From the NCBI GenBank assembly GCA_027489375.1, contig JAIXZW010000013.1, forward strand, positions 248,001-312,000: 64,000 bases of DNA, read 5' to 3'. Each line of letters starts with the position of its first letter. The stretch's first letter is position 1. Both the position numbers and the translations under genes were made by a program. The notes under the pieces were generated by a model. That model was not told the DNA's origin, did no database searches, and saw nothing but the letters and a program-made list of their open reading frames with translations. This document shows positions 1-7,383 of the stretch, piece after piece. The DNA is from Paracoccaceae bacterium. GTDB taxonomy: Bacteria > Pseudomonadota > Alphaproteobacteria > Rhodobacterales > Rhodobacteraceae.

Positions 1-345
1 GATGCGGAAGGCGGCAGCAAAGAGCACCCCCTGCCCCGCAATGAACACCGCCCCCGCCACCAAGGCCACGCCCAGCGCCCGCAGCAGGATCGCCCCCCGC
101 TCGGCCATATCGCCCGCCCCATGCGCCTGCGCCGCAAGGCCCGAGGTGCCCATCCGCAAAAACCCGAAGACCCAATAGACCGTCGCCAGCACCACAGCCC
201 CGATCCCCACGGCCCCGATGGGCGCAGCCTCCCCCAACTGCCCCACCACGCCGGTATCCACCGCGCCAAGGAGGGGAACCGTGGCGTTCGAGATCACGAT
301 GGGAACGGCGATGCGCAGCAGGCGGCTGTGGGTCAGGTCGGTCAT
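1..345 (-). CDS. MATE family efflux transporter (5' part only, runs off the left edge)
   Basis: This is the N-terminal ~115 residues of a multidrug/toxin exporter of the MATE family (DinF-like), an inner-membrane cation-coupled antiporter. The translation starts MTDLTHSRLLRIAVPIVI and continues with the family pattern of an N-terminal helix, then ISNATVPLLGAVDTGVVG and a second helix ending in FLRMGTSGLAAQAHGAG, which matches MATE/DinF repeat 1. The ATG at 345 fits this N-terminus. An in-frame ATG at 363 would add six residues. It is transcribed in the same direction as the two thioesterase genes, about 230 bases downstream of them, with an inverted repeat in the gap. Its 3' end lies outside the window. 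Confidence 0.85.
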   Translation of the reverse strand, partial: MTDLTHSRLLRIAVPIVISNATVPLLGAVDTGVVGQLGEAAPIGAVGIGAVVLATVYWVFGFLRMGTSGLAAQAHGAGDMAERGAILLRALGVALVAGAVFIAGQGVLFAAAFRI

Positions 346-452
346 GCCGGCACCATCCGTCATGTCACGGTCGCTGTCACGGGTCCTTGTCGCCATGCCC
401 AAGGCGCCAAGGGGGGCTTTCCGCCCCCCACGCCGCGCGTTCCGCGCGCCTC

Positions 453-524
453 CCCCCGAGGATATTTGTGGCGAGAGGAATTGGACGGAAACCCGCTTCC
501 TCTCCCCGCAAATATCCTCGGGGG
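453..524. repeat. Large inverted repeat built from two A/T-core plus G-tract elements
   Basis: The left arm (453-478) and right arm (499-524) are near-perfect reverse complements, separated by about 20 bases. Each arm carries the core AAATATCCTCGGGGG in opposite orientation. Further G-tract/C-tract pairs flank the arms (around 412-428 and 544-562). The element fills the gap between the thioesterase stop and the MATE start. Related single copies lie at 4329, 33425 and 41712, so this is a dispersed intergenic repeat that could fold as a strong hairpin. Confidence 0.8.
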
Positions 525-579
525 TGAATTGGCCAAAGGCCAAGAGGGGGCAGACAGCCCCCTTCGCGCCATCAGCCGC

Positions 580-1077
580 CTACCCCTCGGGCATCAGGAA
601 ATGCCCCGTCGCTTGCGCGAACAGCCTTGCGCGGTTGTCCTGCCATGCCTCGACATGCACGCTGGCATAGCGCCGCCCCGAGCGGTTCACCCGCGCCCGT
701 GCATAGGCGTCGCGCGGCAGGCCCGAGCGCAGGTAATCGACCGTGAAGTCGATGGTCTTGGGCAGCCGCGGCGGGTTCGCGGCAATGGCCGCAGGGTCCA
801 GCCGCCCAGCCTCCATCTCTTCCCACAGCGTCACCCACGACAGTTCGATGATCGCCACCACCTCGAGGAAGGCCGCAATCGCCCCGCCATGCAGCGCGGG
901 CAGCATCGGGTTGCCGATCAGCTTCTCGTCAAAGGGCAGGATCGCGGTCAGCTCGTCCCCGCGCCGGTCGAAGCGGATGCCGAGATACTGGATATAGGGC
1001 ACCCCCGACCACAACTGCATCAGCGCCGCATCGCGCCGCTGCTTGACCACCTGCACGGGTTCCGGCCTTTCCCTCAT
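580..1077 (-). CDS. PaaI-family hotdog thioesterase (second of a pair)
   Basis: A 165-residue single-hotdog protein of the PaaI/acyl-CoA thioesterase type, expected to hydrolyse acyl- or aryl-CoA thioesters in the cytoplasm. The diagnostic stretch PMLPALHGGAIAAFLE (His63-Gly-Gly) is the conserved HGG turn of this superfamily, followed by the helix and the strand TIDFTVDYLRSG. The ATG at 1077 overlaps the stop of the preceding thioesterase (ATGA), which argues for translational coupling and rejects a longer upstream start inside that gene. Substrate is unknown. The adjacent MerR regulator and beta-oxidation operon suggest fatty or branched acyl-CoA, which is an inference. Confidence 0.85.
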   Translation of the reverse strand: MRERPEPVQVVKQRRDAALMQLWSGVPYIQYLGIRFDRRGDELTAILPFDEKLIGNPMLPALHGGAIAAFLEVVAIIELSWVTLWEEMEAGRLDPAAIAANPPRLPKTIDFTVDYLRSGLPRDAYARARVNRSGRRYASVHVEAWQDNRARLFAQATGHFLMPEG

Positions 1078-1511
1078 CCCTTCGCCCCCTTCGGCAGGTC
1101 GAGCGTGAAGGCCCCTGTCGCCGCCGCGACGGGGCGCGTGGCGTCCTCGTCCGTCGCGGTCACGCGGACAAAGGCGACCGTGCGCGTGGTGTGGTAGCAC
1201 TCTGCCCGCGCCGTGATCGTCTGGCCCGGTGTGGCGGGGCGGAAGTAATCCACCCGCAAATCCAGCGTCGCCGTCGAAACCGGCCCCACCGGATGCGACA
1301 TCACCGCAGCCCCGCTCGCCGTATCCATCAGCGCCGACACCGCCCCCCCGTGCATCACCCCCGTCGCGGGATCGCCGACGAAGCGGGCATCATAGGGCAT
1401 GGTCATCTCCACCCGCCCGTTGCCGAAGCTGACAAGCTGCATCCCGAGCGCGCGGGAATGCGGCAGGGCTTCGATGAAACGGCGGGCAATGTCGATCGGG
1501 TCTTCGCTCAT
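1074..1511 (-). CDS. PaaI-family hotdog thioesterase (first of a pair)
   Basis: A 145-residue hotdog-fold thioesterase starting MSEDPIDIARRF. It has the HGG motif (VMHGGAVSALMDTASG, His54) and the second strand TATLDLRVDYFRPA typical of the PaaI family. The family acts on cytoplasmic acyl-CoA esters. Start chosen at 1511. An ATG nine bases upstream (1520) is equally possible because a G-rich Shine-Dalgarno-like stretch precedes both. It is divergent from the merR gene and shares the promoter region at 1512-1656, so it may answer to the same regulator. Its 3' end overlaps the next thioesterase by four bases. Confidence 0.85.
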   Translation of the reverse strand: MSEDPIDIARRFIEALPHSRALGMQLVSFGNGRVEMTMPYDARFVGDPATGVMHGGAVSALMDTASGAAVMSHPVGPVSTATLDLRVDYFRPATPGQTITARAECYHTTRTVAFVRVTATDEDATRPVAAATGAFTLDLPKGAKG

Positions 1512-1601
1512 GGTCCCCATAATCCCCCGCCCCGCCCGATGCGCAAGGGGAATGGGCGACCTTCCGCCCGCGCCCGTTGCCGCAGGTGACGCCACGTCAT
1601 G

Positions 1602-1632
1602 TTTACCTTAACGTAAAGCAACGCGCTATACT
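1602..1632 (+). promoter_or_regulatory. MerR-type promoter with palindromic operator
   Basis: A 16-base near-perfect palindrome TTTACCTTAACGTAAA (1602-1617) overlaps a possible -35 (TTTACC, 1602-1607). A -10 candidate TATACT lies at 1627-1632 after a 19-base spacer. A long 19-20 base spacer with the operator between the boxes is the hallmark of MerR-controlled promoters. It lies between the divergent thioesterase and merR genes, so autoregulation and control of the downstream fad operon are likely. Confidence 0.65.
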
Positions 1633-1656
1633 GGCCCCAACCATCATGAGTCTCCC

Positions 1657-2067
1657 ATGACCGCCACCCCCGCCAAGGACGCCCTGCTCACCATCCGCGA
1701 GATGTGCGACGCCTATGACGTCACCCCCCGCACCCTGCGCTTTTACGAGGCGAAGGAACTGCTCTTCCCCCTCCGCCGCGGCACCGCCCGCTTCTTCACC
1801 TATCGCGACCGCGCGCGGCTGAAACTGATCCTGCGCGGCAAGCGCTTCGGCTTCAGCCTCGAAGACATCCGCCAGCTTCTGGAAATGTATGACCGCGATC
1901 CGGGCCAGCAGGAGGCGCAACTTGCCCGCACCATCGAACTCGCCCAGGACCGCCTCGCCCAGATGGAACGCCAGCGCGCCGAACTCGACGAGGCGATTGC
2001 CGAATTGAAAGAGCAGATGGACTGGGGCGCCTCCGCCCTCGCCACGCTGCGCCGCCCTGCCGGATAG
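1657..2067 (+). CDS. MerR family transcriptional regulator
   Basis: A 136-residue MerR-family DNA-binding regulator. Residues ~9-34 ([20 protein letters not shown]) form the winged helix-turn-helix start, followed by the conserved [18 protein letters not shown] wing and the [13 protein letters not shown] helix. The C-terminal half is a dimerising coiled coil without Cys clusters, so it is not a metal sensor of the MerR/CueR type. It lies eight bases upstream of the acyl-CoA dehydrogenase and likely controls the beta-oxidation operon. MerR regulators of acyl-CoA and branched-chain amino-acid catabolism (LiuR-like) are known in proteobacteria, but assignment to that group is an inference. The palindrome at 1602 is its probable operator. 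Confidence 0.88.
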   Translation: MTATPAKDALLTIREMCDAYDVTPRTLRFYEAKELLFPLRRGTARFFTYRDRARLKLILRGKRFGFSLEDIRQLLEMYDRDPGQQEAQLARTIELAQDRLAQMERQRAELDEAIAELKEQMDWGASALATLRRPAG

Positions 2068-2075
2068 GAACCGCC

Positions 2076-3848
2076 ATGCCCCGCTACACCGCCCCGCTGC
2101 GCGATCTGCATTTCGTCCTGCACGATCTGCTCGGCGTGTCGGGGCAGGATATCGCGGGCTACGGCGACCTCGACCCCGCCTTCACCGAAGCCATCCTGAC
2201 CGAGGCGGGGCGGCTTGCCACCGACGTCCTCGCCCCGCTCAACGCCACGGGCGACCGCGAGGGGTGCCGGTTCGAGAATGGCGTGGTCCGCACGCCCGCG
2301 GGCTTTCCCGAAGCCTATCGCAAGATCCGCGAGGGCGGCTGGATCGCCCTCGACTGCGACCCCGCCTATGGCGGACAGGGGCTGCCCTATCTCATGGGCA
2401 CCGCCGTGGGCGAGATCTTCGTCGCCGCCAACATGGCGCTCAACATGTATCAGGGCCTGACCCACGGCGCCTATTCCACCATCCACCACCACGGCACGGA
2501 TGCGCAAAAGGCGACCTACCTGCCCCGCATCGTCTCGGGCGACTGGGCCTGCACGATGAACCTGACCGAGCCGCAATGCGGCACCGACCTCGGCCTCATC
2601 CGCACGCGGGCCGAAGCGCAGGCGGACGGAAGCTACCGCATCACGGGGACCAAGATCTTCATCTCGGGCGGCGAACATGACCTGACCGAGAATATCATCC
2701 ACCTCGTCCTCGCCCGCGCGGCCGGAGGGGGCGAGGGGACGAAGGGCCTGTCGCTCTTCATCGTGCCGAAATTCCTGATCACCGAAGCGGGCGGGCTTGG
2801 CCCCCGCAACGCCGTGCGGGCCAGCCGGATCGAGGGGAAGATGGGCATCCACGGCAACGCCACCTGCCAGATGGACTATGACGGCGCGACGGGCTTCCTG
2901 CTCGGGGATCTGCACAAGGGCATGCGCGCCATGTTCACCATGATGAACGAAGCCCGCATCGGCGTGGGCGTGCAGGGCTATGCCGTGGCCGAGGCCGCCA
3001 TGCAGAACGCCGCCGCCTATGCCCGCGACCGCCTGCAAGGCCGCGCCAACCCGTCCACCAATCCCGCCGGCCCCGCCGACCCGCTGATCGCCCACCCCGA
3101 CATCCGGCGCAGCCTGATGGACCAGCGCGCCTTTACCGAAGGGGCGCGGGCGCTGACGCTCTGGGGTGCCAACCTGATCGACCGCGCCACGCGCCAAGGC
3201 GATGCGCAGGCCGAGGCGCTGGTGTCGCTGCTCACCCCCGTCATCAAGGGCTTCCAGACCGACAAGGGGTTCGAGGTGACGGTGGCCGCCCAGCAAATCT
3301 TTGGCGGGCATGGCTATATCGAAGAAAACGGCATGTCCCAATTCGTCCGCGATGCCCGCATCGCCATGATCTACGAAGGCGCCAACGGCATACAGGCGCT
3401 CGACCTCGTGGGGCGCAAGCTGGGGGCGGACGGGGGCAAGGCGATCATGGCCTTCTTCGACCTCGTCAAATCCTTCTGCGCCGAGGCGGGTGCAGACCCC
3501 CGCATGGCCCCCTATGCCGACCCGCTGAAGGCCGCGTCCAAAGACCTGCAAACCGCCGCGATGCATTTCCTGTCGACCGCGCCGAAAGACCCGCAAAGCG
3601 TCCTTTCCGGAGCGACCGATTTCCTGCATCTCATGGGCCACACCTGCCTTGGCCTGATGTGGGCGCGCATGGCCCGCGCCTCTCTCGCAGCCCTCGACGC
3701 AGGCACGGCCGACCCCGCCTTCCACAACGCCAAACTCGCCACCGCCCGCCACTACATGACGCGCCACCTGCCCGCAACGGCGCTGCACCTTGCCCGCATC
3801 ACCGCCAGCGCCGAACCCCTGCTGGACCTGCCCGCCGAAGCCTTCTAG
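2076..3848 (+). CDS. Acyl-CoA dehydrogenase (long form with extra C-terminal domain)
   Basis: A 590-residue FAD-dependent acyl-CoA dehydrogenase, the first oxidative step of beta-oxidation. It has the N-terminal helical domain, the middle beta domain ([15 protein letters not shown], then [12 protein letters not shown]) and the C-terminal FAD/helical domain with [20 protein letters not shown]. The Glu in [10 protein letters not shown] (about residue 434) is the expected catalytic base. The length is that of the long subgroup with an additional C-terminal domain, which includes the roseobacter 3-methylmercaptopropionyl-CoA dehydrogenase DmdC, so chain length or substrate cannot be fixed here. 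A good ribosome site (AGGAA) precedes the ATG. It heads the operon behind merR. Confidence 0.9.
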   Translation: MPRYTAPLRDLHFVLHDLLGVSGQDIAGYGDLDPAFTEAILTEAGRLATDVLAPLNATGDREGCRFENGVVRTPAGFPEAYRKIREGGWIALDCDPAYGGQGLPYLMGTAVGEIFVAANMALNMYQGLTHGAYSTIHHHGTDAQKATYLPRIVSGDWACTMNLTEPQCGTDLGLIRTRAEAQADGSYRITGTKIFISGGEHDLTENIIHLVLARAAGGGEGTKGLSLFIVPKFLITEAGGLGPRNAVRASRIEGKMGIHGNATCQMDYDGATGFLLGDLHKGMRAMFTMMNEARIGVGVQGYAVAEAAMQNAAAYARDRLQGRANPSTNPAGPADPLIAHPDIRRSLMDQRAFTEGARALTLWGANLIDRATRQGDAQAEALVSLLTPVIKGFQTDKGFEVTVAAQQIFGGHGYIEENGMSQFVRDARIAMIYEGANGIQALDLVGRKLGADGGKAIMAFFDLVKSFCAEAGADPRMAPYADPLKAASKDLQTAAMHFLSTAPKDPQSVLSGATDFLHLMGHTCLGLMWARMARASLAALDAGTADPAFHNAKLATARHYMTRHLPATALHLARITASAEPLLDLPAEAF

Positions 3849-3896
3849 CCTGCCCCGACCCCGAATTTCCGCGCCCAACACCAGACCGAGTGTCCC

Positions 3897-4109
3897 ATGC
3901 CCAAACGCTTCCGCCTCACCCGCCGCTTCCCGGTCGCCATGACGGAAGACGGCTACCGCAAACTCAAACGCTTCGCCGCCGAGGCGGGGCTGGACGAGGG
4001 CGAGGCGCTGTCTTTCCTCTTCGAGAATTTCGACAGCGTGACCGACAAGGACACGCTCACCCACCGCCTGCGCCTGTTCAATTCCGAACTGGAAAGCCGG
4101 AAGGGTTAG
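3897..4109 (+). CDS. Small basic hypothetical protein (70 aa) in the fad operon
   Basis: A 70-residue protein starting MPKRFRLTRRFPVAMTEDGY, with a basic N-terminus and an acidic amphipathic helix (LDEGEALSFLFENFDSV). I do not recognise the family. The pattern of a short basic strand followed by two helices is compatible with a ribbon-helix-helix-like fold, but nothing proves this. It lies 48 bases after the acyl-CoA dehydrogenase, on the same strand, with codon use like its neighbours, which supports a real gene. A structured region follows it. Function unknown. Confidence 0.65.
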   Translation: MPKRFRLTRRFPVAMTEDGYRKLKRFAAEAGLDEGEALSFLFENFDSVTDKDTLTHRLRLFNSELESRKG

Positions 4110-4145
4110 GGCAGGGGGAAAGGGCGGAAAGATGAGTATTTGGAC

Positions 4146-4230
4146 AAGGGTGAAAGGCAGCGAAAAAAGACGGTCCACCCCGTCCGGCCACCGACACTTG
4201 TCCGCCACGGCCGGACGGGGCTTCACCCTT
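4146..4230. repeat. Nested inverted repeat between the small gene and the GST gene
   Basis: An inner perfect 12-base stem (CCCCGTCCGGCC at 4178-4189 with GGCCGGACGGGG at 4209-4220, 19-base loop) is enclosed by a second perfect 9-base stem (AAGGGTGAA at 4146-4154 with TTCACCCTT at 4222-4230). No T-run follows, so it is not a standard intrinsic terminator. It may be a processing site, an attenuator or a regulator-binding structure within the fad operon. Confidence 0.7.
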
Positions 4231-4328
4231 GACGGTCATCGGCTCTCCAGCCTGTACCGTAAGGCCAGTGTGGCGGTCCAAGGTTAAGAAAGCGTCAAGG
4301 AGGATCGGCTTTGCCCCTTCATCCTTGC

Positions 4329-4364
4329 GACAAATACTCTGGGGGTGCGGGGGCTAGCCCCCGC
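4329..4364 (+). repeat. Dispersed A/T-core plus G-tract repeat with perfect 18-base palindrome
   Basis: A copy of the intergenic element: GCGACAAATACTCTGGGGGT followed by the perfect palindrome GCGGGGGCTAGCCCCCGC (4347-4364). It lies 29 bases upstream of the GST start. It shares the core-plus-G-tract layout with the copies at 453, 33425 and 41712. Confidence 0.75.
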
Positions 4365-4393
4365 CACCACGGCAGCAACAAGGGAGCGGCGCG

Positions 4394-5023
4394 ATGAAAC
4401 TCTACTGCTTCGGCGAAAGCGGCAATGCCTACAAGGTCGCCCTTGCGCTGAACCTGACCGGAACCCCGTGGCAGCCCGTCTTCGTCGATTTCTTCAACGG
4501 CGAAACCCGCCGCCCCGAATTCCGCGCCATCAACCCGATGGGCGAGGTGCCGGTTCTCGACACCGGAACCCGCATCCTGACCCAGTCGGGCGTGATCCTG
4601 ACCGAGATCGCGGCCATGACCGGCAAGCTTGGCGGCGCGACACCCGAGGACCGCGCCGAGATCCTGCGCTGGCTGTTCTGGGACAACCACAAGCTTTCCA
4701 CCCAGATCGGCACCTGCCGCTTCCTTGCCAATTTCGTCCCCGCCGACAAACGCCCCGAGGGCGTGATCCCCTTCCTGCAAGCCCGCCTCAAGGCGTCATA
4801 CACCGTGCTGGACGACCACCTTTCCACCCGCGACTGGATCGTGGGTGACGGGCCGACCATCGCCGACCTCTCGTGCTGCGGCTATCTTTACTACCCCGAA
4901 CCCTACGGCTTCTCCCGCGCCGACTGGCCCCATATCGACCGCTGGCTGTCCCGCATCTCGGCCCTGCCGCAGTGGCAGGCGCCCTATGACCTGATGCCGG
5001 GCAACCCCTCGGACCGCGCCTGA
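4394..5023 (+). CDS. Glutathione S-transferase family protein
   Basis: A 209-residue cytosolic glutathione S-transferase. Residues 1-80 form the thioredoxin-like N-terminal domain (MKLYCFGESGNAYKVALALN, then NPMGEVPVLDTG with the cis-Pro, and LTQSGVILTEIA, the SNAIL/TRY-like glutathione-binding site). The rest is the all-helical C-terminal domain with the conserved DWIVGDGPTIADLS motif. It would conjugate or transfer glutathione to electrophiles. It sits between the acyl-CoA dehydrogenase and the thiolase, so a role in handling reactive acyl-CoA or aldehyde intermediates is plausible but inferred. A clear ribosome site (AGGGAG) precedes the ATG. Confidence 0.9.
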   Translation: MKLYCFGESGNAYKVALALNLTGTPWQPVFVDFFNGETRRPEFRAINPMGEVPVLDTGTRILTQSGVILTEIAAMTGKLGGATPEDRAEILRWLFWDNHKLSTQIGTCRFLANFVPADKRPEGVIPFLQARLKASYTVLDDHLSTRDWIVGDGPTIADLSCCGYLYYPEPYGFSRADWPHIDRWLSRISALPQWQAPYDLMPGNPSDRA

Positions 5024-5048
5024 AAGGCCCATCTGAAAGACCGGAACC

Positions 5049-6260
5049 ATGCAAGACGCCTTCATCTACGACGCCATCCGCTCTCCCCGAGGCAAGGGCC
5101 GCGCCGATGGCGCGCTGCACGAGGTGACGGCGGTCGCCCTGTCGTCCCGCATGATCGACGCGCTTCTGGAGCGGAACGCGATCACGGGGGCGGGGGTCGA
5201 GGATGTCATCTGGGGCAATGTCACGCAAATCGGCGAACAGGGCGGCTGCCTTGCGCGCTCGGCCTCGCTCCTCTCGCGGCTGCCCGATTCCGTCCCCGGC
5301 CTGTCGGTCAACCGCTTCTGCGCCAGCGGGCTCGAGGCCGTGAACCTCTCGGCCAACCAGATCAGGGGCGGCGCAGGGGCCGCCTATATCGCAGGCGGGG
5401 TCGAGATGATGGGCCGCGTGCCGATGGGATCGGACGGGGCCGCCATCGCCGTGGACCCCGCACTCGCCATGTCGCAATATTTCGTGCCGCAAGGCATATC
5501 CGCCGACCTCATCGCCACGCTGCATGGGTTCAGCCGCGAAGAGGCCGATGCCTATGCCGTCGAAAGCCAGCGCCGCGCCGCACTTGCATGGGCCGAGGGG
5601 CGGTTCGACCGCTCTGTCGTTCCCGTCCTCGACCAGAACGGCCTGACCATCCTGTCGCGCGACGAATACATGCGCCCCGAAACGGACCTTGCAGCACTCG
5701 CCGCCCTCAAACCCGCCTTCCGCGACATGGGCGAGGTCATGCCCGGCTTCGACCGCGTCGCCCTGATGCGCTACCCGCAGCTCGAACGCATCGACCATAT
5801 CCACCATGCGGGCAATTCCAGCGGCATCGTCGATGGGGCGGCGGCGCTGCTGATCGGCAATTCCGAATTCGGCCGCGCCCATGACCTGCGCCCCCGCGCC
5901 CGCATCCTTGCCACCGCCAAGATCGGCACCGACCCCACGATCATGCTGACCGGCCCCGTCCCCGTCACCGAAAAGATCCTGCGCGATGCGGGCATGACCA
6001 TCGCCGACATCGACCTGTTCGAGGTGAACGAAGCCTTCGCATCGGTCGTCCTGCGCTTTCTGCAAGCCTTCGGCATCGACCCCGCTTGCGTGAACCCCAA
6101 CGGCGGCTCCATCGCGATGGGCCATCCTTTGGGTGCCACGGGGGCGATCATCCTTGGCACGCTGCTCGACGAATTGGAGCGCAGCGGCAAATCCACCGGC
6201 CTCGCCACGCTCTGCATTGCCAGCGGCATGGGCGTGGCCACCATCATCGAGAGGGTATGA
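5049..6260 (+). CDS. fadA: Acetyl-CoA C-acyltransferase (3-ketoacyl-CoA thiolase)
   Basis: A 403-residue degradative thiolase catalysing CoA-dependent cleavage of 3-ketoacyl-CoA, the last step of the beta-oxidation cycle. The acyl-accepting Cys91 lies in SVNRFCASGLEAVNL. The catalytic His359 is in GGSIAMGHPLGATGA, and Cys389 lies in TLCIASGMG. Length and motifs fit the family fully. The stop overlaps the start of the cupin gene. Together with fadJ downstream and the acyl-CoA dehydrogenase upstream it completes the pathway. Confidence 0.93.
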   Translation: MQDAFIYDAIRSPRGKGRADGALHEVTAVALSSRMIDALLERNAITGAGVEDVIWGNVTQIGEQGGCLARSASLLSRLPDSVPGLSVNRFCASGLEAVNLSANQIRGGAGAAYIAGGVEMMGRVPMGSDGAAIAVDPALAMSQYFVPQGISADLIATLHGFSREEADAYAVESQRRAALAWAEGRFDRSVVPVLDQNGLTILSRDEYMRPETDLAALAALKPAFRDMGEVMPGFDRVALMRYPQLERIDHIHHAGNSSGIVDGAAALLIGNSEFGRAHDLRPRARILATAKIGTDPTIMLTGPVPVTEKILRDAGMTIADIDLFEVNEAFASVVLRFLQAFGIDPACVNPNGGSIAMGHPLGATGAIILGTLLDELERSGKSTGLATLCIASGMGVATIIERV

Positions 6261-6736
6261 TGAAGAAACTCGACCTGTCCCGCGTTCCGGTCAAGACCGG
6301 CTCCATCTACCCCGCCCCCTATGCCGCGATGATGGCGGGGCGGTCCTCCTTGCGGCTCGGGGATGCAGGGGGCCTCACGCAATTCGGGGTCAACCTTGTG
6401 ACGCTGGAACCCGGCGCGCTGTCTTCGCTGCGGCATTGGCACATGGCCGAGGATGAATTCGTCATGGTGACGGAAGGCACCTGCATCATGGTGACGGACG
6501 CGGGCGAGGAAGAGATGCACCCCGGCGACTGCGCCGCCTTTCCCGCAGGCAGTCCCGATGGCCACCACTTCATCAACCGCACCGACCGCGTGGCGCGGTT
6601 TCTGGTGATCGGCAGCAAATCCAGGCACGAGGTCGCGACCTATTCCGACGTCGATCTGGTGGTCGAGATCGCGGGCGGCAAAGCCCGCTTCCGCCACAAG
6701 GACGGCCGGGATTATATCCCGCCGGAGGGGGTATGA
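6260..6736 (+). CDS. Cupin domain protein
   Basis: A 158-residue single-domain cupin. The two cupin motifs are visible: LRHWHMAEDEFVMVTEGTC (His/His/Glu metal ligands) and HPGDCAAFPAGSPDGHHFIN (Gly-Asp and His). Such small cupins are metal-binding proteins of varied function, and I cannot name the reaction. Two tandem ATG codons overlap the thiolase stop. The second (6260) has better spacing from the GAGAGG ribosome site. The gene overlaps the following DUF559 gene by four bases (ATGA). Its place inside the beta-oxidation operon suggests an auxiliary metabolic role. Confidence 0.82.
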   Translation: MKKLDLSRVPVKTGSIYPAPYAAMMAGRSSLRLGDAGGLTQFGVNLVTLEPGALSSLRHWHMAEDEFVMVTEGTCIMVTDAGEEEMHPGDCAAFPAGSPDGHHFINRTDRVARFLVIGSKSRHEVATYSDVDLVVEIAGGKARFRHKDGRDYIPPEGV

Positions 6737-7338
6737 GCGTCCACCCGCAAATGCGCGACCGCGCCCGCCGCCTGCGGCGTGACGCAACACCGCAAGAGCG
6801 GAGGCTTTGGGGAATTCTCGCCCTGCTCAATCGCCGGAAACTGGCGCATTTCCGGCGGCAAGCAGCGATCGGCCCCTGCATCGTGGACTTTGCGGACCTG
6901 TCCCGCCGTCTGGTGATCGAAGTCGATGGCGGCCAGCACAGCGGTTCGGCCAAGGATGCCGACCGTGACCGTTGGCTTGCCGCGCAGGGCTTCCGCGTCC
7001 TGCGGTTCTGGAACAGCGATGTGGACCAGATGCCCGAAGCCATATTCGATGCCGTCACCGAAGCGCTCGCATCGACCGCCCCCCACCCCCTCCCTCCCCA
7101 CAAGGGGGAGGGGGCCGCAATCCTGTCAGCCGCAGCGACCGCATCCCCGCGCCCCGACCCCGCAAATCAAGGCGCCTCCCTCTCCCTTGTGGGGAGGGTT
7201 GGGGTGGGGGGCTTTCAGCAAAACCGGACAGCGGACGACAGCCCGATGCCCCATGCCCCGAACCCGTCGGGCCAAAGCGCTTCCCCTCCCCCTCGTGGGG
7301 AGGGGCTAGGGGAGGGTAGCAAGCCGCCAGACCTCTGA
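6733..7338 (+). CDS. DUF559 (Vsr-like nuclease fold) protein with a repeat-encoded tail
   Basis: A 201-residue protein. Residues ~5-115 are a DUF559 domain, part of the PD-(D/E)XK/Vsr-like nuclease superfamily: LRRDATPQERRLWGILALLN, FRRQAAIGPCIVDFADLSRR, LVIEVDGGQHSG and GFRVLRFWNSDV. The candidate catalytic residues are the Asp of IVDF and the Glu/Asp of IEVDGGQH. The remaining ~85 residues are low-complexity (PHPLPPHKGEG, SLVGRVGVGG, PPPRGEGLGEG) and are the translation of GC-rich palindromic repeats at 7078-7317, so the tail is probably not a folded domain. It overlaps the cupin stop (ATGA). A DNA-processing role is implied by the fold. The substrate is unknown. Confidence 0.8.
   Translation: MSVHPQMRDRARRLRRDATPQERRLWGILALLNRRKLAHFRRQAAIGPCIVDFADLSRRLVIEVDGGQHSGSAKDADRDRWLAAQGFRVLRFWNSDVDQMPEAIFDAVTEALASTAPHPLPPHKGEGAAILSAAATASPRPDPANQGASLSLVGRVGVGGFQQNRTADDSPMPHAPNPSGQSASPPPRGEGLGEGSKPPDL
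7078..7211. repeat. Inverted pair of GC-rich palindromic repeats inside the DUF559 frame
   Basis: The first copy (about 7078-7115) reads CCCTCCCCACAAGGGGGAGG at its core. The second (about 7175-7211) is its near reverse complement, with core CCTTGTGGGGAGGGTTGGGG. Each copy is itself a C-run/G-run hairpin. They are translated as PHPLPPHKGEG and SLVGRVGVGG. They differ from the A/T-core element found elsewhere in the window. Confidence 0.8.
7282..7317. repeat. Third GC palindrome at the 3' end of the DUF559 gene
   Basis: CCCCTCCCCCTCGTGGGGAG followed by GGGCTAGGGGAGGG forms a C-run/G-run hairpin just before the DUF559 stop and 67 bases before the fadJ ATG. It is related to the two copies at 7078-7211. 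It could act on mRNA stability within the operon. Confidence 0.75.
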
Positions 7339-7383
7339 TCCCCCACTCCCCACCTCTCCCCCCGCCCGAAAGGACCACACCCC

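Noticed and set aside
1800..4226. An 808-residue open frame on the minus strand opposite merR and the acyl-CoA dehydrogenase
   Set aside because: It is antisense to clearly recognised genes, has no family signature, and is a GC-rich codon-bias shadow.
7078..7317. CRISPR-like repeat arrangement
   Set aside because: The three units differ in orientation and spacing, are GC palindromes and have no cas genes nearby. They are palindromic repeats in a coding frame.
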